Source of the DNA: an uncultured Coriobacteriaceae bacterium
GTDB lineage: Bacteria; Actinomycetota; Coriobacteriia; Coriobacteriales; Eggerthellaceae
Reading direction: 5' to 3'
Length of the DNA stretch: 15,487 nt
Assembly (NCBI GenBank): GCA_900550385.1
Contig: URRZ01000049.1
Coordinates: 1-15,487, forward strand
Shown here: piece by piece, positions 1-7,813 of the stretch
Layout: each line of letters opens with the position of its first letter
Numbering within the stretch: the first letter of the stretch is position 1
The notes under the pieces: generated by a model
Database searches by the model: none
The model's input: the letters and a program-made list of their open reading frames with translations, nothing else
What the model was told of the DNA's origin: nothing
Program-made: the position numbers and the translations under genes

Positions 1-42
1 AGGAAGAAGGGCGTGAAGGGAGCGAAGAGCGTTGCTGCCTAG
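1..42 (+). CDS. Possible C-terminal tail of a gene entering from the left edge
   Basis: Frame 1 is open from the window edge to a TAG at 40-42 and encodes a short basic tail (RKKGVKGAKSVAA). Lysine/alanine-rich tails of this kind are common protein C-termini, but 13 codons are too few to identify a family. Another frame (EEGREGSEERCCLG, stop at 55-57) is also open from the edge. The only support is that the reading frame is open, so this is a weak call. No clear terminator follows. Confidence 0.2.
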   Translation, partial: RKKGVKGAKSVAA

Positions 43-102
43 GCTAGCCCCTTGTCACACAAACTACCGAAGCCTCGTTTTTAATGCGTACGCCGCGCGC
101 GC

Positions 103-223
103 CAAGCCCCTCCAACGCAAACACCATGCACGATAAACGCCCTTCGCATTCCCAACGCGGAAATAACGCGGACGCATCTTCCGCCAACGCGAAACCGATG
201 CGGATCCAACACCCCTCCAACGT
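103..223. repeat. Degenerate short repeat with CCAACG core
   Basis: CCAACGC occurs at 112-118, 152-158 and 184-190, and CCAACGT at 217-223, at spacings of 40, 32 and 33 bp. The first and last copies share the longer CCCCTCCAACG. The copies are otherwise diverged. This lies upstream of the chosen start of the DUF559-like gene and could be regulatory or simply low-complexity decay. Nothing else is recognised in 43-284. Confidence 0.25.
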
Positions 224-284
224 GGATCTAACACAGCAAAAATCACCATTCATCTGGCCCTTTGCCGTGCTACACTTCGCTGGC

Positions 285-1277
285 ATGGCACTGGTCCTCG
301 GACATATCTCGGCACTTGAATACTGGCTGGCGCCGGCAGGCAAAAAGCCCGCCGCCCGGATGGCGCCTCCTTCATTCGCGCCACCCCGCACCGCCGTCAA
401 TCTCCGCGACGTCTCGGAACCCTGCACGCTGATGCCAAGCGTCCTCAGCGCCCCCGTGCATGCCATGACTTCGGCCGCGGTGAAAAACGAGCATCCTGCT
501 TTGCTCGTCCACCACTCGCTCCGCAGCGCCATCCCCGTCAGATCGTTCTTCCGATTGGCCAAGGGAATCTACGTCTGTTCGCCCGAGATGGCATTCGTGC
601 AGGTCGCCGCCCGCATACCCCTTCGCGAGCTCATCCGCCTGGGGTTCGAGCTTTGCGGATCCTATTCGCTTTCGGAGCATGCGCCAGGCGGCTTTTTCAA
701 CAGGAAACCCCTCATGACGACGCGCAGCCTCCGCGCCTTCATCGAAGGGGCCCCGGGCATGCACGGCTCGAAAAACGCCGCTCGCGCGCTTCGCTACATC
801 CTGCCCGACTCGGCATCGCCCGCCGAGACGCGCTTGGCGATGGCCTTATCTCTCCCCTGCAACCTCGGCGGATTCGGACTGCCCCAACCGACGATGAACC
901 GCCGTATCGCTTTATCGAAGGCAGAGCGGACGATCGCCGGAAAAAGCCATCTGAGATGCGACCTCTACTGGGAAGGCAAGGGCGTGGGCGTCGAGTATGA
1001 CAGCGATCTCGAGCACACCGGGTCGGAGAGGATCGCCGCCGATGCGGCAAGGCGGAACACGCTCGCCTTCGCCAGCACCACGCTGATCACCGTCACGAGG
1101 CTCCAATGCAACAATCCGGCTCGGTTTGCCGCCATGGCCAAGGAACTCGCAAAGCTGCTGGGCGCGCAGATCCGGCCTCGTTGCCGCGACTTTCCCGCAA
1201 AGCAGCGGGAACTGCGCGACCTGCTCTACCGGCAGCCAGAGTGGGAGGAACGCAGGCGCCTGAATCCACTCCGCTAG
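285..1277 (+). CDS. DUF559/AbiEi-like protein with PD-(D/E)XK nuclease-type C-terminus
   Basis: Predicted 330-aa protein of unknown biological role. The N-terminal two thirds resemble the AbiEi/DUF559-type proteins of actinobacteria, with a GIYVCSPEMAFVQVA segment near the middle. The C-terminal part has the spaced acidic pattern of very-short-patch-repair-like endonuclease folds: E181 in SPAETRL, D226 in RCDLYW and E237/D239 in GVGVEYDSD, followed by a basic helix (AARRNTLAFA). I chose the ATG at 285 because recognisable family sequence (ALVLGHISALEYW) begins there. The frame is open upstream to an ATG at 84, but those 67 residues are Pro/Asn/Ser-rich and look non-coding. No Shine-Dalgarno is visible. 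A TACACT at 271-276 lies 8 nt before the ATG, so a leaderless transcript is possible. No partner toxin or methylase gene is adjacent. Domain call moderate, function unknown. Confidence 0.65.
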   Translation: MALVLGHISALEYWLAPAGKKPAARMAPPSFAPPRTAVNLRDVSEPCTLMPSVLSAPVHAMTSAAVKNEHPALLVHHSLRSAIPVRSFFRLAKGIYVCSPEMAFVQVAARIPLRELIRLGFELCGSYSLSEHAPGGFFNRKPLMTTRSLRAFIEGAPGMHGSKNAARALRYILPDSASPAETRLAMALSLPCNLGGFGLPQPTMNRRIALSKAERTIAGKSHLRCDLYWEGKGVGVEYDSDLEHTGSERIAADAARRNTLAFASTTLITVTRLQCNNPARFAAMAKELAKLLGAQIRPRCRDFPAKQRELRDLLYRQPEWEERRRLNPLR

Positions 1278-1310
1278 GGCGATGGCGCATTGCGGGGAGG
1301 CGGCGCATCT

Positions 1311-1380
1311 GAGCTGAGCTGAGCTGAGCTGAGCTGCGTTGCGTTGCACTGCGCTACATTACGTCGTGTCGCATTGCGCC
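1311..1380. repeat. Pentanucleotide tandem repeat, GAGCT x5 decaying into GCNTT-type units
   Basis: Five perfect GAGCT units occupy 1311-1335. They are followed in register by GCGTT, GCGTT, GCACT, GCGCT, ACATT, ACGTC, GTGTC, GCATT and GCGCC, so a 5-nt periodicity continues for about 70 bp. The tract lies 33 bp after the stop of the DUF559-like gene and 17 bp before the left arm of the MITE-like element. It is intergenic, so a change in length would not alter a protein. Confidence 0.7.
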
Positions 1381-1396
1381 ACGGCACGACGCTTCG

Positions 1397-1700
1397 ACCC
1401 CAATTAACGCATTTTTTGGATATTGAAGGCAAAAACTTCGTTTGTTGGGAAAATCTCGCCAACAACACAGCTCGCCATCAGAGCCCCGGATCACCGTTGA
1501 CAGAAAGAGCATCGTAAACACCACATATGAACTGGAGAAATGCTGGTTGTCTTAGCTTTGTCGGATTCCGACGCGCCCAAGCGAATTCTATCTCTGCCAA
1601 AAGATCGGAGAGTCACCCCAAATAACGAAATAAATGACTGTCATTTCCCCAACTTTCGTCATTATTGACTGAAATATCCAAAAAATGCGTTAATTGGGGT
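1397..1700. mobile_element. MITE-like non-autonomous element with perfect 28-bp terminal inverted repeats
   Basis: The arms at 1397-1424 and 1673-1700 are perfect reverse complements over 28 bp; the left arm begins ACCCCAATTAACGC. Inside them a weaker second pairing continues (ACTTCGTTTGTTGGGAAAAT against a diverged GACGAAAGTTGGGGAAAT), so the ends form roughly 60-bp imperfect inverted repeats. The interior is visibly more AT-rich than neighbouring genes and has no credible ORF or transposase. I see no convincing target-site duplication. The right end runs into acpS and provides its last codons and TAA stop. The adjoining GGGTTCAGACCC (1697-1708) resembles palindromes linked in other genomes to REP-associated tyrosine transposases; that link is inference. 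This element and the pentamer tract account for the gene-free stretch 1278-1689. Confidence 0.7.
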
Positions 1701-2235
1701 TCAGACCCTGGCTCGACAGCCATGGGTGCTTGGCGGGCGCGGCGTCCATCTCGTCCAGGAGGGCGCGGGCCTCCTTGAACTGCTGGGCCAGCTCCGCCAT
1801 GGGATCCACGCGCTGCTCGGCGGCGCGGATGCTGTCCTCGGTTATCGCCATGGCGCACGCCACCGCCTCGGCATGCGTGAACGACAGCGAGATGGGCAGC
1901 TCGTTCACGCCCAGCTCGTCGGCGATCTGCCGCGCGCGGCCATGCAGCACCGCGTAGGGACGGCCCTTCGACGTGCGCTTCACCTCGATGTCGCGCGGGC
2001 CGATGCCGCGCGAGAAGCCCGTGCCCAGCGCCTTCAGCACCGCTTCCTTCGCGGCGAATCGCGTGGCGTAGTGAACCTCGGGCGCCGCCTTCGCATCGCA
2101 GTAGGCGCGCTCATCCTCCGAAAACACGCGCTCGCGGAAGCGGGGCGTGCGCTGCAGGATGCGCCGGATGCGCTCGATCTCGACGATGTCCACCCCCAGG
2201 CCGACCTGGCCTTCGATGCCCAGATTTTCTTCCAT
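1690..2235 (-). CDS. acpS: Holo-[acyl-carrier-protein] synthase with C-terminal extension
   Basis: AcpS transfers 4'-phosphopantetheine from CoA to the serine of apo-ACP, activating fatty-acid synthesis in the cytoplasm. Diagnostic motifs are GLGVDIVEIERI near the N-terminus (metal-binding Asp) and RFAAKEAVLKALG (metal-binding Glu), followed by SLSFTHAEAVACAMAI. The core ends near residue 131 of 181. The remaining 50 residues are a charged, probably helical tail absent from typical 110-130 aa AcpS. The final residues GLNPN and the TAA come from the inverted-repeat arm of the neighbouring element. Start: the ATG at 2235 has AAAAGGGG just upstream. An alternative ATG at 2250 overlaps the glmS stop as ATGA and would add five residues. 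Either way the gene is translationally tied to glmS. Confidence 0.93.
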   Translation of the reverse strand: MEENLGIEGQVGLGVDIVEIERIRRILQRTPRFRERVFSEDERAYCDAKAAPEVHYATRFAAKEAVLKALGTGFSRGIGPRDIEVKRTSKGRPYAVLHGRARQIADELGVNELPISLSFTHAEAVACAMAITEDSIRAAEQRVDPMAELAQQFKEARALLDEMDAAPAKHPWLSSQGLNPN

Positions 2236-2246
2236 AGCCCCTTTTC

Positions 2247-4100
<1,854 letters not shown>

Positions 4101-4187
4101 GGAAACCTCTTTCCTTACCGTCAGACGGGGCCTTCCGCCGATGGGCGGACTGCCGCGAAACGGTGCCGTTCGTTTTGAGCCGCAGCC

Positions 4188-4193
4188 ATTCTA
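4188..4193 (-). promoter_or_regulatory. Possible -10 element of the glmS-acpS operon
   Basis: On the minus strand TAGAAT (5 of 6 matches to TATAAT) lies 88 nt upstream of the glmS ATG, in the gap between crcB and glmS. I cannot find a matching -35 box at 16-18 nt, so this is tentative. Confidence 0.25.
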
Positions 4194-4261
4194 GGGGAAA
4201 CGCGAGCGCGGATGCCACCGCGCCGGCGAACTGCAAGGGAAAACCAGGTTGGAGGGGTGCG

Positions 4262-4663
4262 CTACGCCGCGATCCGCGCCGCCAGCTGCTGACCGGCGAG
4301 CGCCGCAACCAGGCACACGGCGCAGCTGCCGACGATGTAGGCGCCCGCGACCAGCGCATCGCCGCGCTGGATGAGCTGCAGCGACTCCCACGTGAACGAC
4401 GAGAACGTGGTGAACCCGCCGCACACGCCCGTCATCAGGAACAGCAGCGCGCGACCATCGAGCCCCGCGTTGCGTAGGAACCATGTGGCGACGAACGCGA
4501 TGGCGAACGCGCCGATCGCGTTGACGGCGAACGTCCCCAGCGGAAACCCGCTCTGATGGGCGGGGATCGCCAAACCCAGCAGGTAGCGGGCGATAGCGCC
4601 CACGCATCCGCCCGCCCCTACGATAAGGCAGTTGACGATCATGTCCTGCAGCGGCATCGGCAT
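4262..4663 (-). CDS. crcB: Fluoride ion channel CrcB/FluC
   Basis: A 133-aa membrane protein of the Fluc family, which exports fluoride as a dual-topology dimer and protects enolase and pyrophosphatase. Family signatures are GAGGCVGAIARYLLG in TM1, the pore-lining GTFAVNAIGAF in TM2, and TGVCGGFTTFSSFTWE in TM3 (the phenylalanine and Ser/Thr track), with a fourth hydrophobic segment near the C-terminus. Length fits the usual 120-130 aa. The frame is open further upstream, but the ATG at 4663 is preceded by AAGGAGT at good spacing, and the extra N-terminal residues would be Arg-rich and unlike the family. It is a single gene here; many bacteria carry two adjacent crcB copies. No convincing fluoride riboswitch precedes it. 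Confidence 0.93.
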   Translation of the reverse strand: MPMPLQDMIVNCLIVGAGGCVGAIARYLLGLAIPAHQSGFPLGTFAVNAIGAFAIAFVATWFLRNAGLDGRALLFLMTGVCGGFTTFSSFTWESLQLIQRGDALVAGAYIVGSCAVCLVAALAGQQLAARIAA

Positions 4664-4711
4664 GGGCGATACTCCTTCCGTCCGGCGCGGTTCCATTCGA
4701 AGCGCACCAAC

Positions 4712-4717
4712 TATATA
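4712..4717 (-). promoter_or_regulatory. Possible -10 element of crcB
   Basis: TATATA in an otherwise GC-rich stretch lies 48 nt upstream of the crcB ATG on the minus strand. A start site just downstream would give a leader of about 40 nt, too short for a fluoride aptamer. No good -35 box is visible. Confidence 0.3.
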
Positions 4718-4855
4718 GCAAAATCCCCTCCGCGATCGGCATATCGAGCAAACGCCATCGATCCGCGAAGGGCCGCGCGGCCGGCTTCGACGCGTTCGGC
4801 CGCCGAAACGGTTAAAGCGGCCCATCTGTTGGCGGCTTTGCCGCATCGGCAGGAG

Positions 4856-4879
4856 TAGAATCGTCGGAAGACATTCCGA
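4856..4879 (+). promoter_or_regulatory. Possible -10 element and overlapping operator dyad of the MBL gene
   Basis: TAGAAT at 4856-4861 is a fair -10 box. It is followed at once by a perfect dyad TCGGAA-N4-TTCCGA (4864-4879) covering the likely transcription start, 25 nt before the ATG of the MBL-fold gene. That position is typical of a repressor site or a small 5' hairpin. No -35 box at ideal spacing is seen and the regulator is unknown. Confidence 0.35.
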
Positions 4880-4904
4880 AGCGAATCCGACAGGGGGTCA
4901 CGCC

Positions 4905-5906
4905 ATGTTGAGCATCAAAGTGCACAGCGCGCCCGATGTCTACCAGATCAAGGTGCCGTTCAGGAACCATAAGCTCGATTCCACCAACTGCTACGTCGTC
5001 CGCGACGGCGACGATGGCCAGCCGCTGATCGTCGACACGGGCGCGTATTCCGAGAAAAGCGCCGCGTATCTGAGCGAAGCGCTCGAGGAGCTGAACGTCG
5101 ATCCGGCTCAGGCGCGCTTCTTCCTCACGCACCTGCACATGGATCACGCCGGCCTGCTCGACCGCATCGCGCCGCCGGAAGCGCCGGTTTTCCTCAACGA
5201 GGACGACTATCGCCAGCTGCAGCCCGACCATCCCGAGCTCCGCTACGCCGACCTCGAGGACGCGCTGGTCCGCGAAGGGGTAGACGCCCAGGAAACGCAC
5301 GAGGTAGTCTCGCGCAGGCGCGATCGCGTGGGCATGTTCTCCAGCAACCACAGGATGTCGTTCTCGAAAGAGGGGGACGGGATACAGGTCGGATCGTACC
5401 GGTTCGAGGTGGTGGCGACGCCGGGGCACACGCGCGGGCACCAAGCGCTGTTCGAGCCCACGTCGGGCGTGCTGTTCGGCGGCGACCACATCCTGTTCAC
5501 GCTCTCGCCCGGCGTGGGGCTGTTCCTCCCCGAGGGCGACAGCGTGGCCGCCTACCTCGACAGCCTGCGCAAAGTGCAGGGGCTGGGGGTGAAGCACCTG
5601 TTCCATTCCCACGGCGACATCCGCTACGACTTCGAGGATCGCATCGAGTGGCTGATCGGCCACAACAGGGAACGCGCCGGGCAGGTGCAGGGCATCGTGG
5701 AGGCGAACCCCGGCATCAGCGGCTACGAGGCGACCAAGCGGATGGACTTCAACGTCCCCTTCGACTGCTGGGACGACATCTCGCGCGTGCAGAAGCTCAG
5801 CCTGCTGGAAATCGGCGCGGCGTTCCTGCGCCACCTGCTGGCGGAGGGACGCATCTCGGTGAGCGAGGGCGACGACGGGGTTCGTCGCTACCGTCCCGCC
5901 GACTAG
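4905..5906 (+). CDS. MBL-fold metallo-hydrolase with C-terminal helical domain
   Basis: A 333-aa cytoplasmic protein of the metallo-beta-lactamase superfamily, glyoxalase II/LACTB2-like branch. Metal ligands are visible: HLHMDH at residues 76-81, H175 in PGHTRGH, D194 in GGDHI and H236 in FHSHGD. This set predicts a dinuclear Zn or Fe centre. After the MBL domain (about residues 12-240) comes a helical region of roughly 90 residues (EWLIGHNRERAGQV onward) ending in a likely winged-helix-type segment, as in related thioester or phosphodiester hydrolases. AGGGGG upstream supports the ATG at 4905. The substrate cannot be read from sequence. It is divergent from crcB and is followed in the same direction by the PadR-type gene, with a 167-nt gap, so probably separately transcribed. 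Confidence 0.88.
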   Translation: MLSIKVHSAPDVYQIKVPFRNHKLDSTNCYVVRDGDDGQPLIVDTGAYSEKSAAYLSEALEELNVDPAQARFFLTHLHMDHAGLLDRIAPPEAPVFLNEDDYRQLQPDHPELRYADLEDALVREGVDAQETHEVVSRRRDRVGMFSSNHRMSFSKEGDGIQVGSYRFEVVATPGHTRGHQALFEPTSGVLFGGDHILFTLSPGVGLFLPEGDSVAAYLDSLRKVQGLGVKHLFHSHGDIRYDFEDRIEWLIGHNRERAGQVQGIVEANPGISGYEATKRMDFNVPFDCWDDISRVQKLSLLEIGAAFLRHLLAEGRISVSEGDDGVRRYRPAD

Positions 5907-5967
5907 CGCGCTTACTGCCGCTTAAGAAGTTCTAAAGAAAATAATGGCTGGCTGCAAATAGTTATGG

Positions 5968-5980
5968 GATGATAATCATC
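5968..5980 (+). promoter_or_regulatory. Dyad operator candidate upstream of padR-type gene
   Basis: GATGATAATCATC is a perfect odd-centred palindrome. Flanking bases extend it imperfectly (ATGGG on the left, CCCAT on the right). It lies about 94 nt before the regulator's ATG in the most AT-rich part of the gap. The core resembles a Fur-box half (GATAATCAT) but could equally be the PadR protein's own site. The factor is not determined. Confidence 0.35.
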
Positions 5981-6073
5981 GCCCCATCACATTAAACGAT
6001 CGCCTTGCGGCAAAACGCGAAGGCGCATCCGACGGGGCGCCGCTTCAGACGCAACCGCAAAGGGGGAACGAAT

Positions 6074-6511
6074 ATGTGGAGCTCCTGCCATCCGAAATCG
6101 GATGAGGACCTGAAAGAATGCGCCGAGCTGGGCAAATCGCTCAACAGGCTTTCCCAGCCGACGATCCTCACGCTTCTGGCCCAGTCGAGCGAGCCCATGC
6201 ACGGCTACATCATCGTCCAACAGGCGGCCCATTCGCCCATGTTCGGCGGGAAGAAGCCCGACGCCACGGGCATCTACCGCGCGCTCAAGCGCATGGAGGA
6301 ATCGGGGCTGGTGACCTCCGAGTGGGAGACGCCCGAGGAAGGGTCGGCGAAGCGCCTGTTCACGCTCACCGACAAGGGACGCCACTGCCTGCGTCGCTGG
6401 ATCGACGCGCTGGCATGCTACGAGCTGACGCTGGAGGAGCTGCGCGGGTTGGCCGCCCAAGCCCTGGGCATCGACCTGCCCGACACGCCCCAGTGCTCGC
6501 ACGAGAGCTAA
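6074..6511 (+). CDS. PadR family transcriptional regulator
   Basis: A 145-aa DNA-binding protein. The winged-helix region begins near residue 24 with LSQPTILTLLAQSSEPMHGYIIVQQ, matching the PadR N-terminal helix plus HGY signature. It continues with GIYRALKRMEESGLVTSEWETP, the recognition helix and start of the wing, and RLFTLTDKGRH, the wing strand. A short C-terminal helical segment should mediate dimerisation. PadR proteins usually repress a nearby detoxification, efflux or phenolic-acid gene in response to a small ligand. The frame is open upstream, but AAAGGGGGAAC before the ATG at 6074 and the family length favour this start. Two cysteines near the N-terminus (C5, C16) are unusual but unproven as sensors. 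The broken flavin reductase downstream may have been a target. Confidence 0.9.
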   Translation: MWSSCHPKSDEDLKECAELGKSLNRLSQPTILTLLAQSSEPMHGYIIVQQAAHSPMFGGKKPDATGIYRALKRMEESGLVTSEWETPEEGSAKRLFTLTDKGRHCLRRWIDALACYELTLEELRGLAAQALGIDLPDTPQCSHES

Positions 6512-6545
6512 ACGAAGCCGCAACGCAGGCTCGATAGGCGATTTC

Positions 6546-6569
6546 GCGGCGCGCCGGCGGGCGCGCCGC
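6546..6569 (+). terminator. Strong GC hairpin between padR-type gene and flavin reductase remnant
   Basis: A perfect 10-bp stem (GCGGCGCGCC / GGCGCGCCGC) with a 4-nt loop starts 34 nt after the PadR-type stop codon. No U-tract follows, so it is not a canonical intrinsic terminator. It could terminate weakly or stabilise the transcript end. It ends 15 nt before the start codon of the reductase remnant, just ahead of that gene's AGGAGG ribosome binding site. Confidence 0.4.
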
Positions 6570-6584
6570 CTGCTAGGAGGGACG

Positions 6585-6919
6585 ATGGACGAGGGGAATG
6601 GGCGCATGTTCGACGAGAGACTGCAGCCGATCGCAGGGCGCGATGTCGCCGCGTCGCTGGGCCCCCGCCCCATCGCCGTCATCGGCGCGCGCTGCGGCGC
6701 CGAGATCTGCTTCGCCACCGTCGCCTGGGCGACCCCCGTTTCGCATACGCCCCCGATGGTCGCATTCGCGCTGCGCGCCAAGTCGCGCACGTTCCAGCTG
6801 GCGCGGGAATCGGGACGGTTCAGCATCAGCGTCCCCGACGCCCGGCTGGCGGATGCCGTGAACGCCTGCGGCAACAAGTCGGGCAACACGACCTGTTCGC
6901 CACGGCGACGATCCTCTAG
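6585..6919 (+). pseudogene. Truncated flavin reductase (FMN-binding, DIM6/NTAB-like) remnant
   Basis: The first about 100 codons clearly encode the N-terminal half of a flavin-reductase-like FMN-binding protein: PRPIAVIGA, FATVAWATPVSHTPPM, ALRAKSRTFQLARESGRFSISV and a NACGNKSGN segment, where intact homologues continue for another 80-100 residues. The start is well defined (AGGAGG four nt before the ATG). After NACGNKSGNTT the frame turns into Arg/Ser-rich nonsense that runs on through the terminator of the opposite gene. In another frame the sequence continues as DLFATATIL and stops at 6917-6919. This suggests a 1-nt frameshift plus loss of the 3' half, or a deletion joining two genes. The FMN-binding core would be incomplete, so I call it non-functional. 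Confidence 0.75.
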
Positions 6920-6944
6920 CCGAGCCCGCCACACGACAAGAAAC

Positions 6945-6973
6945 GGGCGCCTGCCCCGAAAGAGCAGGCGCCC
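6945..6973 (-). terminator. Intrinsic terminator of the molybdoenzyme operon
   Basis: A perfect 10-bp stem (GGGCGCCTGC / GCAGGCGCCC) with a 9-nt loop lies 27 nt after the stop of the Fe-S subunit gene. Read on the minus strand it is followed by GTTTCTTGT, a modest U-rich tract, so it fits rho-independent termination of the leftward operon. Confidence 0.75.
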
Positions 6974-7000
6974 AAGACGCTCGTTTGGAGACCTAGGCGG

Positions 7001-7810
7001 TTACTTGTAGATGCCCAGGTCGCCCGTGTACAGGTCCTTCTCCGTCACGTCGGCATCGACGAGCGTCGCGGGATACCCCTCGGCGGAGACGCGCACCGTG
7101 TAGGCGGCCGGTTCCACCTGGTCGAACTTCCAGTCGCCGAACTCGTCGGTTTCCTGCACGGCCACCACCGAGCCCGCGCCGTCCAGCAGCTCGACTTTCG
7201 CCCCGATGATCACGTCCTTGGCTTCAAGGTCGTAGACGCACCCGGCGGCGAAGCGCTTCGGCAGGTTGCGGTAGTACGCGCGCGCACCCGTCCCCTCCAA
7301 GCCGGGCAGCGGGACCGCGCCGTCCAGATCGAGCTCGGATTCCTCGCCGAACTGCAGCGCGCCCGTGGCGCAGGAGTCCACGCAGCGCGGCACCGACCAG
7401 CCGTCGTCCAGCAGATGCGCGCAGCCGGTGCACTTCTGGGCGATGCCCGAATCGGCGTTCAAGTAGATCGCGTCGATAGGGCACGCCTCCGCGCACGACC
7501 CGCACCCGATGCAGGTTTCGGGATCGATCAGCAGCAAGCCGTCGTCGCGGCGCGTGAACGCCCCGGAGGGGCACGCCTCCGCGCAGGGGGCGTCGGCGCA
7601 GTGCGCGCACAGCGTCGGCGTGTACGACACGCGCACCACAGGCACCTGCCCGCGTTCCTTCTCGTTCACCTTCATCCAAAACTGGCCGATCTCCGGCTGC
7701 GCTTGGGCGTAGGGCAGCCATGCGTGGCCGCAATGCTCGTCCTTGCAGGCGACCTGGCAGTTGTGGCAGCCGTTGCAACGCGCCACGTCGATGAGAAACG
7801 CTTTCGCCAT
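7001..7810 (-). CDS. Fe-S small subunit of a transhydroxylase-like molybdoenzyme, with C-terminal beta-barrel domain
   Basis: A 269-aa electron-transfer subunit paired with the upstream Mo protein. It holds four cysteine sets: C12-C15-C18-C22, then CAHCADAPCAEACP, CIGCGSCAEACP, and CTGC...PRCVDSC, enough for four [4Fe-4S] clusters as in DmsB-type proteins. Residues about 185-269 form a transthyretin/carboxypeptidase-regulatory-like beta domain (TDEFGDWKFDQVEPAAYTV), and the end (GDLGIYK) closely follows the small subunit of Pelobacter acidigallici pyrogallol-phloroglucinol transhydroxylase as I remember it. That protein lacks one of these four cysteine sets; this one keeps all. There is no signal peptide, so it is cytoplasmic. 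The ATG lies 3 nt after the large-subunit stop, and its ribosome binding site (GGGGGAG) is inside that gene, implying coupled translation. A terminator follows. Confidence 0.9.
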   Translation of the reverse strand: MAKAFLIDVARCNGCHNCQVACKDEHCGHAWLPYAQAQPEIGQFWMKVNEKERGQVPVVRVSYTPTLCAHCADAPCAEACPSGAFTRRDDGLLLIDPETCIGCGSCAEACPIDAIYLNADSGIAQKCTGCAHLLDDGWSVPRCVDSCATGALQFGEESELDLDGAVPLPGLEGTGARAYYRNLPKRFAAGCVYDLEAKDVIIGAKVELLDGAGSVVAVQETDEFGDWKFDQVEPAAYTVRVSAEGYPATLVDADVTEKDLYTGDLGIYK

Positions 7811-7813
7811 GGT

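Noticed and set aside
103..223. CRISPR-like array from the CCAACGC repeats
   Set aside because: Repeats are only 7-11 bp, poorly conserved, irregularly spaced, and no cas gene is present.
84..284. N-terminal 67-residue extension of the DUF559-like protein
   Set aside because: Composition is unlike a folded protein, there is no ribosome binding site at 84, and family similarity begins at 285.
4101..4261. glmS ribozyme upstream of glmS
   Set aside because: The region is short, lacks the conserved core, and this ribozyme is known mainly from Firmicutes.
4664..4860. Fluoride riboswitch upstream of crcB
   Set aside because: A minus-strand GATGGCGTTTGC stretch faintly resembles the first aptamer segment, but the later conserved pseudoknot and UGAUGAC-like segment are absent, and the likely -10 box would leave it outside the transcript.
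4812..5834. A 340-codon minus-strand open frame opposite the MBL gene
   Set aside because: Val/Ala/Arg/His-rich antisense shadow; the plus strand carries the complete metal-binding motif set.
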